DNA of 64,000 nt from DAIDKA01 sp036521075 (GCA_036521075.1 DATDIL010000035.1:1-64000); one strand, 5' to 3'. Shown: positions 34,385-43,792, counted from the stretch's first letter. The notes: generated by a model not told the origin, from the sequence alone. Numbers and translations: made by a program.

Positions 34385-35938
34385 CTACACCCGTCGCAAC
34401 TGCACGGCTTGCGCGATCTGCGCCGGGCCTATGACATCGCTGCCTTCGAGATCGGCGATGGTCAGTGCCACGCGCAGCACCCGATGATAGGAACGGGCGG
34501 TAAGGCCAAGGCGTTCAAAGACCTGTTCCAGCAGTTCAAGCGCCGCGGGTGTCGGGCGTGCCAGCGACTGCAGCCGTGCCAGTGACAACTCGCCATTCAA
34601 ACACCCGCTGCGACTCATCTGCCGCTGACGCGCCCGCACCACGGCCTGCGCGGCGCTCGCCGTGGTCAGCGGCGGCGGCGCGCTCGCGGGTAGGCGCGCA
34701 CCTGCCGCGCCCCACCGACTCGCAATGTCTGCAACCGGCACGCGCGGCACTTCGACGAACAGATCGATCCGATCGAGCAACGGGCCCGAGATCCTCGCGC
34801 GGTAGGTCTCAACCTGTGTCCGTGTACAGCGGCACTTGCCGCAAGGGTCACCCAGGTACCCGCAAGGACAGGGATTCATGGCGGCGATCAGCTGGAATGC
34901 AGCGGGGTACTGGGCCTGCACGCGCGCGCGCGAGACGACCACCGTGCGATTCTCCAGCGGCTCACGCAGGCTCTCGAGGACCCTTCGTTCGAACTCCGGC
35001 AACTCATCCAGGAACAGCACTCCGCGGTGCGCGAGACTGACTTCGCCGGGCCGTGCCTGCGGGCCGCCACCGACCAAAGCGGTGGCCGATGCGCTGTGGT
35101 GCGGCGCGCGGAATGGGCGCAGGCCGAAATGATGCGCACTCATGTCCACAGAACTCACCGACGCGATGGTGGCAACCTCCAGCGCTTCGGATTGCGACAG
35201 CGCGGGCAGCAACCCCGGCAATCGTTGCGCCAGCATGGTCTTGCCCGAGCCCGGCGGTCCAGTGAGCAGCAGACTGTGAAAACCCGCGGCCGCGATGACC
35301 AGCGCCCGCTTCGGCAACTGCTGCCCGCGCACGTCCGCCAGGTTCAACGGCGATGCGACCGCCTCGAGACTCGCATCGGGCGCCGCCTCCTCCTGCGCTG
35401 CGCGCGCCTGGCGCGGCTCACCGCGCAGATGTGCGCACACCTCCAGCAGGCTGCGCGCGCCCAGCGCGCGATCATGCCGCGCAATGTGCGTATCGCGCAC
35501 ATTGGCCAGGGGCACGATGATCTCGTGACCTTCCCGGGCCGCGTGGGCCGCGGCAAGCGTGAGGCCGCGCACCGGCAGCAACTCTCCGCTCAGGCTCAGT
35601 TCACCGTAGTACTCCCGTGGCGCCCGGCCGATGGCACCGCGTCCGGCCGGCAGCTGGCATGAGGCCATGAGGATGGCCAACGCAATCGGCAGATCGAAGC
35701 GGCCACCCTCCTTGGGTAAATCCGCGGGCGCCAGGTTGACAGTGATGCGCCCTGCGGGGAATTCAAATCCGGAGTTCGTGAGCGCGGCCCGCACCCGCTC
35801 CTTGCTCTCCTTCACGGCCGTGGCCGGCAGACCCACGATACTGAACACTGGCAGGCCCGCGCCCAGATTGACCTCCACCCGGACCAGCGGTGCCGTAAGC
35901 CCCAACTGGCCACGGCAGTAGGTCGCCGCGATCGACAT
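34385..35938 (-). CDS. comM: Mg-chelatase-like AAA+ ATPase ComM (YifB)
   Basis: 517-residue hexameric helicase that promotes branch migration during natural transformation. The N-terminal Lon-like domain has VEVNLGAGLPVFSIVGLPATAVKESKERVRAAL. The AAA+ domain has Walker A GPPGSGKTMLAQRLPGLLP, Walker B GVLFLDELPEF, and the FRAPHHSAS and AAMNPCPCGYLGD blocks. The C-terminal domain has GCLNGELSLARL. It directly follows ubiK on the minus strand. With the pilus genes in this window it fits a naturally transformable organism. Confidence 0.95.
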   Translation of the reverse strand: MSIAATYCRGQLGLTAPLVRVEVNLGAGLPVFSIVGLPATAVKESKERVRAALTNSGFEFPAGRITVNLAPADLPKEGGRFDLPIALAILMASCQLPAGRGAIGRAPREYYGELSLSGELLPVRGLTLAAAHAAREGHEIIVPLANVRDTHIARHDRALGARSLLEVCAHLRGEPRQARAAQEEAAPDASLEAVASPLNLADVRGQQLPKRALVIAAAGFHSLLLTGPPGSGKTMLAQRLPGLLPALSQSEALEVATIASVSSVDMSAHHFGLRPFRAPHHSASATALVGGGPQARPGEVSLAHRGVLFLDELPEFERRVLESLREPLENRTVVVSRARVQAQYPAAFQLIAAMNPCPCGYLGDPCGKCRCTRTQVETYRARISGPLLDRIDLFVEVPRVPVADIASRWGAAGARLPASAPPPLTTASAAQAVVRARQRQMSRSGCLNGELSLARLQSLARPTPAALELLEQVFERLGLTARSYHRVLRVALTIADLEGSDVIGPAQIAQAVQLRRV

Positions 35939-36196
35939 CTAGGTCGGACCGGCACTCCCGCTCACTTGCTCAAGTTCGGTCAGCCGCGCCTCCAGCACCG
36001 CCAGGCGCGCACGCGTGCGCTCCAGAACCTTTGTCTGGACGTCGAACTCCTCCCGGGTGACCAGATCCATCTTCCCCAGTGAGTTGTGCAGGACCACGCG
36101 GAAGTTCTTCTCCAGGTCGGCCTGGGCCCCGCGTATTGCGGCCGGGAGGCTTGCCAGCAATCGCTGCGCGATTTCATTTACTGATGATGCTTCCAT
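35939..36196 (-). CDS. ubiK: Ubiquinone biosynthesis accessory factor UbiK (YqiC/BMFP family)
   Basis: 85-residue coiled-coil protein, starting at the ATG at 36196. The pattern INEIAQRLL-like start, then FRVVLHNSLGKMDLVTREEFDVQTKVLERTRARL and a C-terminal heptad LAVLEARLTELE match the BMFP/UbiK family, which supports aerobic ubiquinone synthesis with UbiJ. It abuts comM, and usually glnK-amtB follow divergently; only amtB is present here. Confidence 0.88.
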   Translation of the reverse strand: MEASSVNEIAQRLLASLPAAIRGAQADLEKNFRVVLHNSLGKMDLVTREEFDVQTKVLERTRARLAVLEARLTELEQVSGSAGPT

Positions 36197-36248
36197 TGTC
36201 CAATACCTCTCATGGCTTGCCCCTGATTGACGCATACGCCCCGAAGTG

Positions 36249-36265
36249 GGCTCCAAAATGGTGCA
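36249..36265 (+). promoter_or_regulatory. NtrC-like binding site upstream of amtB
   Basis: GGCTCCAAAATGGTGCA matches the NtrC site TGCACCAAAATGGTGCA at 14 of 17 positions, with the right half perfect. It lies about 70 bp upstream of the sigma-54 promoter, a normal distance for an enhancer. Confidence 0.55.
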
Positions 36266-36317
36266 ACGCGCGCTGCCAAACCCTTGTAACCCTTGGAATT
36301 ACTAGACGAAATTCCTA

Positions 36318-36333
36318 TGGCACGGAATCTGCA
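36318..36333 (+). promoter_or_regulatory. Sigma-54 promoter of amtB
   Basis: TGGCACGGAATCTGCA fits the -24/-12 consensus TGGCACG-N4-TTGCA with one mismatch (CTGCA). It predicts a start near 36344, about 110 bases before the amtB ATG. Together with the upstream NtrC-like site it predicts induction under nitrogen limitation. Confidence 0.75.
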
Positions 36334-36454
36334 CCTTTCCAGCGCGCTGCCGAAAGCATACCCGCGTAAGAGGCGCGGTGTCTGCCTGCAAAATTGGCGC
36401 AAGACGCTCTGATTGGCGGATTCCTACGAAAACGAAACTACATCGGGAGAGACC

Positions 36455-38047
36455 ATGCTCACCGCTCCAATGACCTCGCAGCCCACCCGCAAGCCCAAGT
36501 GGCTGGCGCAGGCGGGCACTTTGCTGATCGCCCTGGCAACTGTCACGTTTGCTGCGGTCAGCTTCACTCCCAGCCCCAGCTACGCGGATGCGGCATCGGC
36601 CCCGGCTGCTTCTGCTCCCGCTGCGGATGCTGCGGCGGCGACGGCCGCCAGTTCCGCTCCCAGCTCCGCCCCGGCGCCGGCCGCAGCGGCGCCGACTCCG
36701 AACAAGGGCGACATGGCGTGGATGATGACCTCCACCGCCCTCGTGCTGTTCATGTCGGTTCCGGCACTGGCGCTGTTTTACGGCGGCCTGGTCCGTGAAA
36801 AGAACATGCTGTCGGTGCTCATGCAGGTGTTCGTGGGCTTCTCCCTGATCACCGTGCTGTGGTGCGTATATGGCTACTCGCTGGCCTTCACGGAAGGTCC
36901 GAATCCGTTCATCGGCGGCCTCAGTAGGCTATTCCTGAACGGCACGTTTGATCCGATGCTGAACGGCGCAATCAATCCGGCCGGCGGCACGTACAGCATG
37001 GCGGCCACCTTCGACAAGGGCACGCCGCTCAACGAACTGGTGTATGTGGGCTTCCAGGCGACCTTTGCGGCCATCACCTGCTGCCTGATCCTCGGCTCGC
37101 TGGTGGAGCGCATCAAGTTCTCCGCCGCACTCGTGTTCATGGTGTTCTGGTTCACCTTCGCCTACCTGCCGGTCGCGCACATGGTCTGGTTCTGGGAAGG
37201 CCCGGACGCGTACACCTCGGCGAGCGTGTCTGATGCGATGAATGCCCACGCCGGTTACATCTGGCAGTTGGGCGCACTGGACTTCGCCGGCGGCACCGTC
37301 GTGCACATCAACTCGGGTGTCGCCGGGCTCGTGGGCGCGATTCTGCTGGGCAAGCGCATTGGCCTCGGCAAGGAATCCATGGCGCCACACAGCCTGACCA
37401 TGACCATGATCGGCGCATCGATGCTGTGGTTCGGCTGGTTCGGCTTCAACGCCGGCTCGGCGCTGGAAGCCAACGGCTCGGCGGCTCTGGCCTTCATGAA
37501 CACCTATCTGGCCACGGCCTGCGCCGTGCTTTCGTGGATGGGCATTGAATGGATCGTCAAGGGCAAGCCCTCCATGCTGGGTGCGGCCTCGGGCGCCGTC
37601 GCCGGCCTGGTGGCCATCACGCCGGCCGCCGGCAACGTCGGCATCCCGGGCGCCTTCATCATCGGCCTGGGCGTTGGCGTGGTGTGCTTCTGGGGCGTCA
37701 CCGGGCTTAAGAAGATGATCCGCGCAGACGACGCGCTGGACGTGTTCGGCGTCCATGCCCTGGGCGGGTGCTTCGGTGCTCTGACCACCGGCATCTTCAA
37801 CTCCCCGAGCCTCGGCGGCCCGGGCAGTGTGCAGGACTGGGTGACCGGCAAGGTCGGCTACCCGGGCATCTGGGCGCAGTTGCTCATCCAGGCCAAGGCG
37901 GTCGCCATCGTCGCCTGCTGGACCGCAATCGTGGCCCTGGTCGGCTTCGGCCTGCTCAAGCTCGTGATGGGCCTGCGTGTCACGGAAGAGGAAGAGCGCG
38001 AGGGCCTGGACATCTCCAGCCACGGGGAGAGGGCCTACGGGCACTGA
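36455..38047 (+). CDS. amtB: Ammonium transporter AmtB
   Basis: 530-residue ammonium channel of the inner membrane. I use the ATG at 36455, behind GGGAGA; the longer frame adds an implausible soluble lead. A cleavable signal peptide and about 60 residues of Ala/Pro/Ser-rich spacer precede the 11-helix channel that begins DMAWMMTSTALVLFM. Conserved parts include ALFYGGLVREKN, LDFAGGTVVHINSG (His pore) and DVFGVHALGGCFGAL (second His). No glnK lies next to it. It ends in a strong terminator. Confidence 0.95.
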   Translation: MLTAPMTSQPTRKPKWLAQAGTLLIALATVTFAAVSFTPSPSYADAASAPAASAPAADAAAATAASSAPSSAPAPAAAAPTPNKGDMAWMMTSTALVLFMSVPALALFYGGLVREKNMLSVLMQVFVGFSLITVLWCVYGYSLAFTEGPNPFIGGLSRLFLNGTFDPMLNGAINPAGGTYSMAATFDKGTPLNELVYVGFQATFAAITCCLILGSLVERIKFSAALVFMVFWFTFAYLPVAHMVWFWEGPDAYTSASVSDAMNAHAGYIWQLGALDFAGGTVVHINSGVAGLVGAILLGKRIGLGKESMAPHSLTMTMIGASMLWFGWFGFNAGSALEANGSAALAFMNTYLATACAVLSWMGIEWIVKGKPSMLGAASGAVAGLVAITPAAGNVGIPGAFIIGLGVGVVCFWGVTGLKKMIRADDALDVFGVHALGGCFGALTTGIFNSPSLGGPGSVQDWVTGKVGYPGIWAQLLIQAKAVAIVACWTAIVALVGFGLLKLVMGLRVTEEEEREGLDISSHGERAYGH

Positions 38048-38091
38048 GCCTTGAGTGCCAGCCGCGGGACCGGACACCGCGACTGACTTAA

Positions 38092-38130
38092 CCCCGGTCC
38101 CGCCGCAGGTGAGACCGGGGTTTTGTTTTT
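38092..38130 (+). terminator. Intrinsic terminator after amtB
   Basis: An 8-bp stem CCCCGGTC (38092-38099) / GACCGGGG (38113-38120) is followed by TTTTGTTTTT (38121-38130). Confidence 0.87.
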
Positions 38131-38225
38131 GGGCCTCCATGCGAAACGGCCACCCGCGAATGTGACGGAGTTCAAGGTTTGCGGCGCCACGATCGGCGCT
38201 ACACTGGGACTCTGGAGGGCTACTC

Positions 38226-38681
38226 ATGCGGCGTATTTCAATTGCCCTGGCAGCACTTGCGGCGCTCGTTACGGCGGCCCAGGCGGACGTCTACAAGACT
38301 GTCGACGCGCAGGGCGAAGTGCACTACAGCGACCAATGGTCGCCGGGCGCGGAACTCATCAAGGGCGAGCGCTCACGCGCCACGCCTGCCGCGGAGGCTT
38401 CGGCACCGGTCGGCAACGATCATGCCGCGGCGCCGGACTCCGGCAAAGCCGCCGCCAAGCAGGTGCAGTCGGACATGGAGGCACTGCGCGCCGTGCAGTG
38501 CAAGCAGCTGAAGGAGCAGTACGACAAGGTCATCCATGCGCGCCGCATCTACCAGCCCAGCAGCGACTCGAGCGACTCGAGCGCGCCCAAGCAGTACATG
38601 ACTGACGCGGAGGCCGATGCCGAGCGCGTGAGGACCCGTCAGGCAATGGATGAAGCCTGCGCCGGCGGCGCCAGCAGCTAA
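38226..38681 (+). CDS. DUF4124 domain secreted protein
   Basis: 151 residues. A signal peptide (ISIALAALAALVTAAQA) is followed by the DUF4124 motif DVYKTVDAQGEVHYSDQW. The remainder is a charged, probably coiled segment with two cysteines (VQCKQL and DEACAG) that may form a disulfide. The function of the family is unknown. The next gene starts 6 bp downstream. Confidence 0.8.
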   Translation: MRRISIALAALAALVTAAQADVYKTVDAQGEVHYSDQWSPGAELIKGERSRATPAAEASAPVGNDHAAAPDSGKAAAKQVQSDMEALRAVQCKQLKEQYDKVIHARRIYQPSSDSSDSSAPKQYMTDAEADAERVRTRQAMDEACAGGASS

Positions 38682-38687
38682 AGCGCG

Positions 38688-39563
38688 ATGCGCGTCGGGT
38701 TCATCGGTCTGGGCGCCATGGGCGCGCACATGGCGCGCAATCTTCACAAGGCTGGCCTGCTCACGGCGCTGTGGAACCGCACTCGGCCGAAGGCCTCGCA
38801 GCTGGCCCGCGAACTGGGGTGCGCCGCGCCCGCCACGCCGGCCGAGCTGGCCCACGACACGGACATCATCGTGCTGTGCGTCTCCGCGGACGCGGATGTG
38901 CTGGCCGTCATCGACGCGCTTCACCAAGGAGTGCGGGCCGGACAATTGGTCATCGACTGTTCCACGGTGGGCGCCGATACGGCCCGCACGGTTGCCGAAC
39001 GGCTGGGCGGTGCCGGCGTCGAATTCCTGGACTGCCCGGTGAGCGGCGGAGTGGAAGGTGCGCGCGAAGCGACGCTGGCCATCATGTGCGGCGGGTCTGC
39101 CGCGAGCTTCACGCAGGCGCAGCCGGTGCTGGCAGCCATGGGCCGCACGGTGTGTCACTTCGGGCCGGTCGGCGCCGGGCAGGCCGCCAAGGCGACCAAT
39201 CAGATCATGTGCGCCGGCATCATCGAGGCAGTCAGTGAGGCCATGGCTTTCGCCAAGGCCAACGGCCTGCCGCTGGACAAACTGGTGCAGACCCTCGGCC
39301 AGGGCGCCGGCTCAAGCTGGTACTTCATCCACCGCGCGCCGAACATGATTCGCGAGGCCTACCCGCCCGGCTTTCGGGTGCGACTGCATGCCAAGGACCT
39401 CGGCATCTGCCACGACATGGCCGCGAGCTTTGGCGTGCGGCTGCCGGTCGTCGAACGCATGCTCGCCGAATATGCGCAGCTGATCGAACAGGGCCATGGC
39501 GATGAGGACATCTCCACCTGCTTTAGGCTCAAGGACCGGCTGTTCACGGCCAGCATGAAGTAG
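38688..39563 (+). CDS. 3-hydroxyisobutyrate dehydrogenase-family NAD(P)-dependent oxidoreductase
   Basis: 291-residue beta-hydroxyacid dehydrogenase. The N-terminal nucleotide motif VGFIGLGAMGAHMARNL is followed by DCPVSGGVEGAREATLAIMCGG (substrate-binding block), and the catalytic lysine in GQAAKATNQIMCAG. Tartronate semialdehyde, hydroxyisobutyrate or succinate semialdehyde reduction are all possible; sequence alone does not decide. The last 20 bases overlap the 3' end of pilE on the opposite strand. Confidence 0.88.
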   Translation: MRVGFIGLGAMGAHMARNLHKAGLLTALWNRTRPKASQLARELGCAAPATPAELAHDTDIIVLCVSADADVLAVIDALHQGVRAGQLVIDCSTVGADTARTVAERLGGAGVEFLDCPVSGGVEGAREATLAIMCGGSAASFTQAQPVLAAMGRTVCHFGPVGAGQAAKATNQIMCAGIIEAVSEAMAFAKANGLPLDKLVQTLGQGAGSSWYFIHRAPNMIREAYPPGFRVRLHAKDLGICHDMAASFGVRLPVVERMLAEYAQLIEQGHGDEDISTCFRLKDRLFTASMK

Positions 39564-40002
39564 GGTTGTTACCCGTGGCGCCCTGCAGCCCGGTATTGGT
39601 CAGCGTGAAGGTTGCGCAGGCCGTGTCGCTTGACTGCGAACTTCCCGGTGTCGGCTCCACGGTGACGGTGAACGTGGGCGGCGTCGTCCCCGTCGCCGTC
39701 ACCGTCGCAGGGAAAACCGTCGGCTGGTCGATCTGGTAGTACGTACCGGTACTCACCGGCCAGCTGCCACCCGCCGCCGTGTAACCCAGCACCCCCGGAT
39801 CTGTGCTGTAGGCATTCTGGGTGGCGTATATGCGCTCCTCGCGCGCCCCGAAGTCCATGATCGCGGTCTTCGCCTCGGTGCGCCGGGACTTGCGCACCGA
39901 GCTGGTGTAGGCGGGAACTGCGATGCTCGCGAGGATCGCGACGATCACGACGACGATCATCAATTCGATGAGCGTGAAGCCAGCGGTAGTTGAGCGATTC
40001 AT
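39544..40002 (-). CDS. pilE: Type IV pilin-like protein PilE
   Basis: 152-residue prepilin from the ATG at 40002, which has AGGA 7-8 bases upstream; an ATG at 40017 overlapping the PilY1 stop is in frame. The leader MNRSTTAG is cleaved before FTLIELMIVVVIVAILASIAVPAY, with Glu5 present. The mature part has SRRTEAKTAI and two C-terminal cysteines (TACATF and TSCWP) that may close the D-region loop. It is the last gene of the minor pilin operon, where PilE is a minor pilin in Pseudomonas. Confidence 0.9.
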   Translation of the reverse strand: MNRSTTAGFTLIELMIVVVIVAILASIAVPAYTSSVRKSRRTEAKTAIMDFGAREERIYATQNAYSTDPGVLGYTAAGGSWPVSTGTYYQIDQPTVFPATVTATGTTPPTFTVTVEPTPGSSQSSDTACATFTLTNTGLQGATGNNPTSCWP

Positions 40003-40013
40003 GTCGGTGTTCC

Positions 40014-43000
40014 TCATCGCAACTGCAGCCAGGTGAGGCGGCGGCCCTTGCCATTGGCGCCTGGATTGACCTGCGTCAGGGTGGGCTGGTTGGTGACCGT
40101 CTGCGACACCAGCCACAGGCCTCCGGTTGCCGAGGTCACTGGGAACGACGTACCGACGGCATTGAGCTGAATGCCGCCCGCGGACGCGTCGTGGTACCCC
40201 ACGAAGAAGTTCGGCACCGAAGCCCCGGTCAGTACCGAGATCGCGTACGTGAACCCGGTATCCGTGAGGGTCGTACAGCCCAGCGCCTGGTTATTGGCTG
40301 GCACCACCGAGTTCACGGTGAATACACCCTGCAGAATCTGCGGGTTGTAGATGATCTGTTCCTGCGTGCCGTACAGGTTCAGGTACCAACCGAACATCGG
40401 CGTCCCCGTAGTGCAGGTGGCCGAACCGGCCCAGCAGATCGCGGTCGGGCTGTTGATATCGCGCGTCACGTGATCCGTGGTGTTCAAGGTGAAAGTCTGC
40501 TGCTGCAGATTCGGGGTCGTACCGCTGACTGACAGGGTGTAGGGCGTCCCCAGTCCCGTGGCGGCAGGGCTCAAGGATGCGTACTGGACGCTGGAGTTGG
40601 CATTCCAGGAGGTCATGCTCCAATCCCACACGCCGTAAACGGCGCCGGTGGGCTGAAAACTCACCGGGGAGGCGTTGTTGAACTGAGTGCGCATACCGGT
40701 GCCGAAGGCAATCATGATGGTATTGGCGCCAGCGGGCGTCGCTCCCGCGGATACGGTCACGGAGGTCGTGATCGGCTGCCCGGCCGGCGCCGTGAACAAC
40801 GGAGCAACAGTGCTGCCCGGGCCACCCGGCTTACTCACGGCCCAGGAGGTCTCGGTGGCGCTGGTCAGATCGAAGCGCCACAGATTGCCCAGCAGGTCCC
40901 CGGCATACAGGTAGTCCGTGATGTGGTCGCCGTCCAGGTCGGCGCTGCTGACATAGGCGATGCCATTGTTCTTGGCACCACTACCGTTGTTTCCGGTGCT
41001 GAGGTAGTAGAACTGCTTCGCGCCGGTACTGTCGACGGTCATCACGAAGATGCCAGCATCGCCGTTGGCGCTGCCGTAGCCATTGCCGAAAATGACGGCC
41101 CAGCGGCCATCGTGCAAACGGCGGATGATGGGCGTGCCAAAGGTGTTGCCCAGACTCTTGCCGCACATGGCGTTGCCGACACAGCTGATGGTCGCAGAAT
41201 TCCACTCGCCGACCACCACGCTTGAAGCGGCGCTCTCGGAGAAGGTCGTGGGATCCGTGATATCGAGGGCGAAGATGGCTGAGCCACCCGCGCCCAGACC
41301 ACCCACCAGCCATGTGTGCCATGTCGGATTGGTGCCGCCCGCCGCGTCGTAGTACAGGTCGCCGGTTCCCGGTGTGGCGTCGACAAAGAAGTTGTGGCCG
41401 TAGTGGGGGCTGGAAAAATCCAGGGCCGTCGTGAGGCACGCGGTGTTGGCACCATTGGCCGGTGTGACGCCATGGATTTGCTGCACGGTTGAGCCCGTGG
41501 GGGTCAACAGTGAGCAGGCCGGGTTGTTGTTGTTACTGGCACTGAGCAGAACCGAACCGGGCATGTAGGCCAGCACTTCCTGGCCATCATTGGGGGTCGT
41601 CAAAGTGCTGAAGGTTCCGTCGGACAGAAACGAACCGCTGCGGAAGCCGTGCATCATGCCGTCGTTGGATCCCACGTAGACCACATTGGCCCTGCCCCCC
41701 TGCGCCGCCTGGAACTGCAGGTAATTCTGTGCGCCCGAATTCTCCAGCATCGGGTCCGTCGTCGGGTACAGCTTGTCCTGCCAGGTTGCCGTGTAGGGTG
41801 ACTGCGGCGGACCCACCCAGGTGGGGCTGGAGTCGACGATGTCGGCCAGCACGCTGGTGCGTGCGCGGAAGCAGATCTTGTTGGCCGGAGAATTGGTGTC
41901 CATCAATGAACCGGCGCAGGTGCCGGCCGTGGTCAGTTCGTTGCTGCGATCACCGCGCAGATAGTTCAACTCGTACGGCGTACTGTTGGTTGCTTCACCC
42001 AAGGTGAGCGCGGCCTGCTGGGCCGTGCTCAGATTGCCCCACTCAAGGCCGACACCACCGCCGTTGGCGGCGTTGTACGTGAGAATCACCCGACTGGACG
42101 GAGCCATCGCCGTCGTCAGTCCGGCCACTCCGGTAGAACAGGTCTGTCCGAGCGGGACGCCGGTCAGATTGCACGATGCATCCCAGTTCGGCGTCGTGGC
42201 CAGGGTCACATTGCCCGAGCTGTCCGTGCTCAAGGAGTTCGCCGTGACCCGGCCCACCCAGTTGTTCTGGTCGTAGTACGCAAAGTAGGCGAAGGTGCCC
42301 GTTTCGATCTTGGCGGACTGCTTCTCGTTGACACCCGCGGAGCTTGCCGACTGCACGGCCGGCGCGGATTTGAAGCAAAGGATCTCGTGGACGTTGGTGG
42401 CACCACCCGTGGAGCCGGCGAAACCGAACCGCACGTAGGCGGGCAGCGGGCCGTTCGAGGCCGAGATGCTCTGGTTGGAGATCACCGGCAGGTACGAGCC
42501 ACCGTTATAGGCGTACGACAGGCTCAGAAAGCCGTCGCTGGTGATCTGCAGGTTGTAGAAGATGGGCGTCGCCTGCGCGCGTTTCGTCGCGCTGCCGTTG
42601 TACAGCAGTTGGCCGGCCGGCAGCGGCAAATAGGCGTTCGGGATCGGCGCATAGTCGAGAATGCCGGCGGTGTTTACCGCGTTGGCAAGCGTCGCGGGGC
42701 CTGCATCCGCGGGCGATGCGGCGTTCGCATAGTTCCACAGATGTCCGGAGCTGCAGGTCTTCTGAATCGCGGCCTGCTGGGCTGCGGCACTCAGCGACGC
42801 GGGGTAGTAAGGCTTGGTCGGAGGGCCTCTGCCGGGATTGGTGCCATACGCATGGTTGAGCGCGGGCCAGGAGATGGATCCGGCGCCGCGCAGGCCGATG
42901 CGCCCGGGGTCGAAACCGTAGCCGGCTGCCGTGTTGTCGCCCTGGTTGAGAAAGTTGCCGTACTCATCGATGCCCAGACCCAGATAGCCTCCGGTCAGGC

Positions 43001-43778
43001 CGTCATAGGTGACGCCAGCACCGCTTGAAGGACCATTGGTGTTTGAACAGCTGTACGCGAGGCTGCCGCCGGTGGCGCCGATGGCGGGAACTGTCGGCAA
43101 GGTGCCAGGATACGATGCGCCACCCGGATAGTAGACCGGACTGCTCGTGCAGGGCGGCGGCGGTGCCGGTGCCGAGGACCCACTGCTGCTGATCGTCGGG
43201 CCGATGGCGCCGGCTACCGGCACGCAGCCATCCATCAGGTAGAAACTGATACCGTCCGCGCCGGATCCGCCGTAGGTCACCGTCTTGAAGGTCACCTGGA
43301 TGCCGGCGGTGGTGGGATAGGCATTGGTGGAGACAATGGCCCCACGCTCCTGGTTGCCGAAGGGAGCGCCATTGGTGAAGCGCAGTGCGCCGCCGGCGAC
43401 GGGAGGGGTGGCGCTGGGGTTGGCGGCCGGGTCGGGCTGCTGATTCGCCGGGGACGAGGGCTGTAAAGTACCGCCCAGATAGCCATTGACACCACCCATC
43501 AGGTACCGGTCGGCGTCTGCCGCCAAATGGTAATAACTGATCAGCACATCCGTGCAAGCGGGGATAGTCGCACCGGGCGCGGCCGCCACGGCCCCGGTGC
43601 TACTGCCGGCGGTGAGGCAGGCGCCATTGTAGTACAGCCAGTTGCCCACCCCGCCGGTGGTGCTGCTGGTGGTGCCGCCGAAACTGTCCGTCAGCAGGGT
43701 CTGTGCGAAGGTCGCGGGGGCCACGGCCAGCCCGAGCAACAGCGCGATCAGTGCCAACAATCGTGTCGAAGTGTTCAT
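40014..43778 (-). CDS. pilY1: PilY1-like pilus assembly/adhesion protein with lectin-like N-terminus
   Basis: 1254 residues from the ATG at 43778, with signal peptide ending PATFAQ. The C-terminal part is a PilC/PilY1 beta-propeller with the calcium-type loop DLDGDHITDYLYAGDLLGN near 945 that controls pilus extension and retraction in PilY1. The N-terminal 300 residues do not look like the usual von Willebrand A domain; GADGISFYLMDG (about 172) and LGLGIDEYGNF (about 263) resemble an L-type lectin fold. Between pilX and pilE in the usual order. Confidence 0.85.
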   Translation of the reverse strand: MNTSTRLLALIALLLGLAVAPATFAQTLLTDSFGGTTSSTTGGVGNWLYYNGACLTAGSSTGAVAAAPGATIPACTDVLISYYHLAADADRYLMGGVNGYLGGTLQPSSPANQQPDPAANPSATPPVAGGALRFTNGAPFGNQERGAIVSTNAYPTTAGIQVTFKTVTYGGSGADGISFYLMDGCVPVAGAIGPTISSSGSSAPAPPPPCTSSPVYYPGGASYPGTLPTVPAIGATGGSLAYSCSNTNGPSSGAGVTYDGLTGGYLGLGIDEYGNFLNQGDNTAAGYGFDPGRIGLRGAGSISWPALNHAYGTNPGRGPPTKPYYPASLSAAAQQAAIQKTCSSGHLWNYANAASPADAGPATLANAVNTAGILDYAPIPNAYLPLPAGQLLYNGSATKRAQATPIFYNLQITSDGFLSLSYAYNGGSYLPVISNQSISASNGPLPAYVRFGFAGSTGGATNVHEILCFKSAPAVQSASSAGVNEKQSAKIETGTFAYFAYYDQNNWVGRVTANSLSTDSSGNVTLATTPNWDASCNLTGVPLGQTCSTGVAGLTTAMAPSSRVILTYNAANGGGVGLEWGNLSTAQQAALTLGEATNSTPYELNYLRGDRSNELTTAGTCAGSLMDTNSPANKICFRARTSVLADIVDSSPTWVGPPQSPYTATWQDKLYPTTDPMLENSGAQNYLQFQAAQGGRANVVYVGSNDGMMHGFRSGSFLSDGTFSTLTTPNDGQEVLAYMPGSVLLSASNNNNPACSLLTPTGSTVQQIHGVTPANGANTACLTTALDFSSPHYGHNFFVDATPGTGDLYYDAAGGTNPTWHTWLVGGLGAGGSAIFALDITDPTTFSESAASSVVVGEWNSATISCVGNAMCGKSLGNTFGTPIIRRLHDGRWAVIFGNGYGSANGDAGIFVMTVDSTGAKQFYYLSTGNNGSGAKNNGIAYVSSADLDGDHITDYLYAGDLLGNLWRFDLTSATETSWAVSKPGGPGSTVAPLFTAPAGQPITTSVTVSAGATPAGANTIMIAFGTGMRTQFNNASPVSFQPTGAVYGVWDWSMTSWNANSSVQYASLSPAATGLGTPYTLSVSGTTPNLQQQTFTLNTTDHVTRDINSPTAICWAGSATCTTGTPMFGWYLNLYGTQEQIIYNPQILQGVFTVNSVVPANNQALGCTTLTDTGFTYAISVLTGASVPNFFVGYHDASAGGIQLNAVGTSFPVTSATGGLWLVSQTVTNQPTLTQVNPGANGKGRRLTWLQLR

Positions 43779-43792
43779 TTCACACCTGGGGT

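Noticed and set aside
36929..38227. 432-codon minus-strand frame opposite amtB
   Set aside because: His/Ala/Asp-rich composition typical of antisense frames of a membrane protein gene.
42387..43028. 213-codon plus-strand frame inside pilY1
   Set aside because: Antisense to the conserved N-terminal part of PilY1; no start signal.
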